A stretch of DNA of 64,000 nt from Sphingobium sp. Ant17 (lineage in GTDB: Bacteria; Pseudomonadota; Alphaproteobacteria; Sphingomonadales; Sphingomonadaceae): positions 1 through 64,000 of the forward strand of contig NZ_JEMV01000012.1 in NCBI RefSeq assembly GCF_000588875.1, written 5' to 3'. The notes below the pieces were generated by a model. It searched no databases and was not told where the DNA came from. It worked only from the letters and a program-made list of their open reading frames with translations. The position numbers and the translations under genes are program-made. Position 1 is the first letter of the stretch; every line of letters starts with the position of its first letter. Shown in pieces: positions 63,592 through 64,000 of the stretch.

Positions 63592-64000
63592 ATGTCCTTC
63601 TATATCTCGCTGTCCGGCCTCAAGGGCGCACAGACCGATCTGGCCACCATTTCCAACAATGTCGCCAACGTCAATTCGACCGCCTTCAAGAAGAGCAAGG
63701 TCCAGTTCGGCGACATTTTCGCGGCCGCGCCGATGCAGACGACCAACCAGGTCGCAGGTCAGGGCGTGCGTGTGCAGGGCGTGACCCAGCAGTTCACGCA
63801 GGGGACGCTGGAAACCACGGACAAGGCGCTGGATCTCGCCGTTGCAGGCGAAGGCTACTTCACGGTCAAGGGTGCGGACGGCAATGTCAGCTTCACCCGC
63901 AACGGCGCGTTTTCCGTCGATAACGATCGCTTCGCCGTCGACACGACAGGCGCCAAGCTGCAAGTATTCCAGAAGGATGGAGCCACGCCGCCCGCTCCGG
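63592..64000 (+). CDS. flgE: Flagellar hook protein FlgE, cut by the window edge
   Basis: The first 136 codons of the hook protein. MSFYISLSGLKGAQTDLATI then SNNVANVNSTAFKKSKVQF is the axial-protein N-terminus. LDLAVAGEGYFTVKGADGN then SFTRNGAFSVDN follows as in FlgE. CAGGGAG precedes the ATG. FlgF or FlgG share the start motif, but position after flgD indicates FlgE. The right end is missing. Confidence 0.9.
   Translation, partial: MSFYISLSGLKGAQTDLATISNNVANVNSTAFKKSKVQFGDIFAAAPMQTTNQVAGQGVRVQGVTQQFTQGTLETTDKALDLAVAGEGYFTVKGADGNVSFTRNGAFSVDNDRFAVDTTGAKLQVFQKDGATPPAP

Noticed and set aside
1-64000. CRISPR array, rRNA operon, transposase, integrase or prophage genes
   Set aside because: No regularly spaced direct repeats, no rRNA sequence, and no protein motifs of these classes were found. 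The repeats present are scattered palindromic elements.

Overview
This is high-GC chromosomal DNA from an alphaproteobacterium, almost certainly a sphingomonad (family Sphingomonadaceae). Gene orders typical of Alphaproteobacteria are ChvI-ChvG-HprK-RapZ-EIIA-HPr beside pckA, N-formylglutamate amidohydrolase beside cpdR, and a sigma-54/sigma-28 flagellar regulon with flgM, fliA and an FlbD-type activator. Interspersed palindromic repeats of sphingomonad type support this. I cannot name the genus from the sequence alone.

Layout. 1-1.9 kb: a COG4748-type nuclease-like gene and a small HTH gene, both frameshifted. 1.9-5.2 kb: a Tat-exported DUF885 protein, ferredoxin-NADP reductase and a small unknown. 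5.3-11.6 kb: pckA divergent from chvI-chvG, then hprK-rapZ-EIIA-HPr, a carbon-control and envelope-stress block. 11.6-20 kb: repeats, terC, fbp, an O-acyltransferase, N-formylglutamate amidohydrolase, cpdR, dctA and tRNA-Val(GAC). 20-34 kb: housekeeping genes (mtnN, apt, petABC for cytochrome bc1, trmL, hemF, lipB, queE-queC, hslO, argD-argF). 34-64 kb: a nearly continuous flagellar region, running off the right edge inside flgE.

Flagellar logic. A minus-strand run from the FlbD-like activator through fliE-F-G-H-I-J-K-L-M-N-O-P-Q-R and flhB builds the basal body and export gate. A separate unit (unknown gene, fliD, fliS) lies behind a good sigma-28 promoter match. fliC is divergent from the activator. 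opgG-opgH (periplasmic glucans) sits between fliC and fliA. A flagellar lytic transglycosylase, flhA and fliA follow one sigma-54 promoter, flgA-flgM-flgN a second, and flgB-C-D-E a third. Clusters of a CGGCAA motif in the fliC/activator and motA/flgB intergenic regions are candidate binding sites for the FlbD-like activator.

The most striking anomaly is that seven genes (COG4748-like, HTH, pckA, petC, an exported unknown, fliP, flhA) are each broken by a small indel. In six a single base is missing. In five of those, restoring one G makes a GGCC and reopens the frame. Since petC and pckA are core genes, base-calling or assembly error at a motif is at least as likely as real gene decay. I saw no CRISPR array, rRNA, transposase or prophage, and no clearly new multi-gene system.
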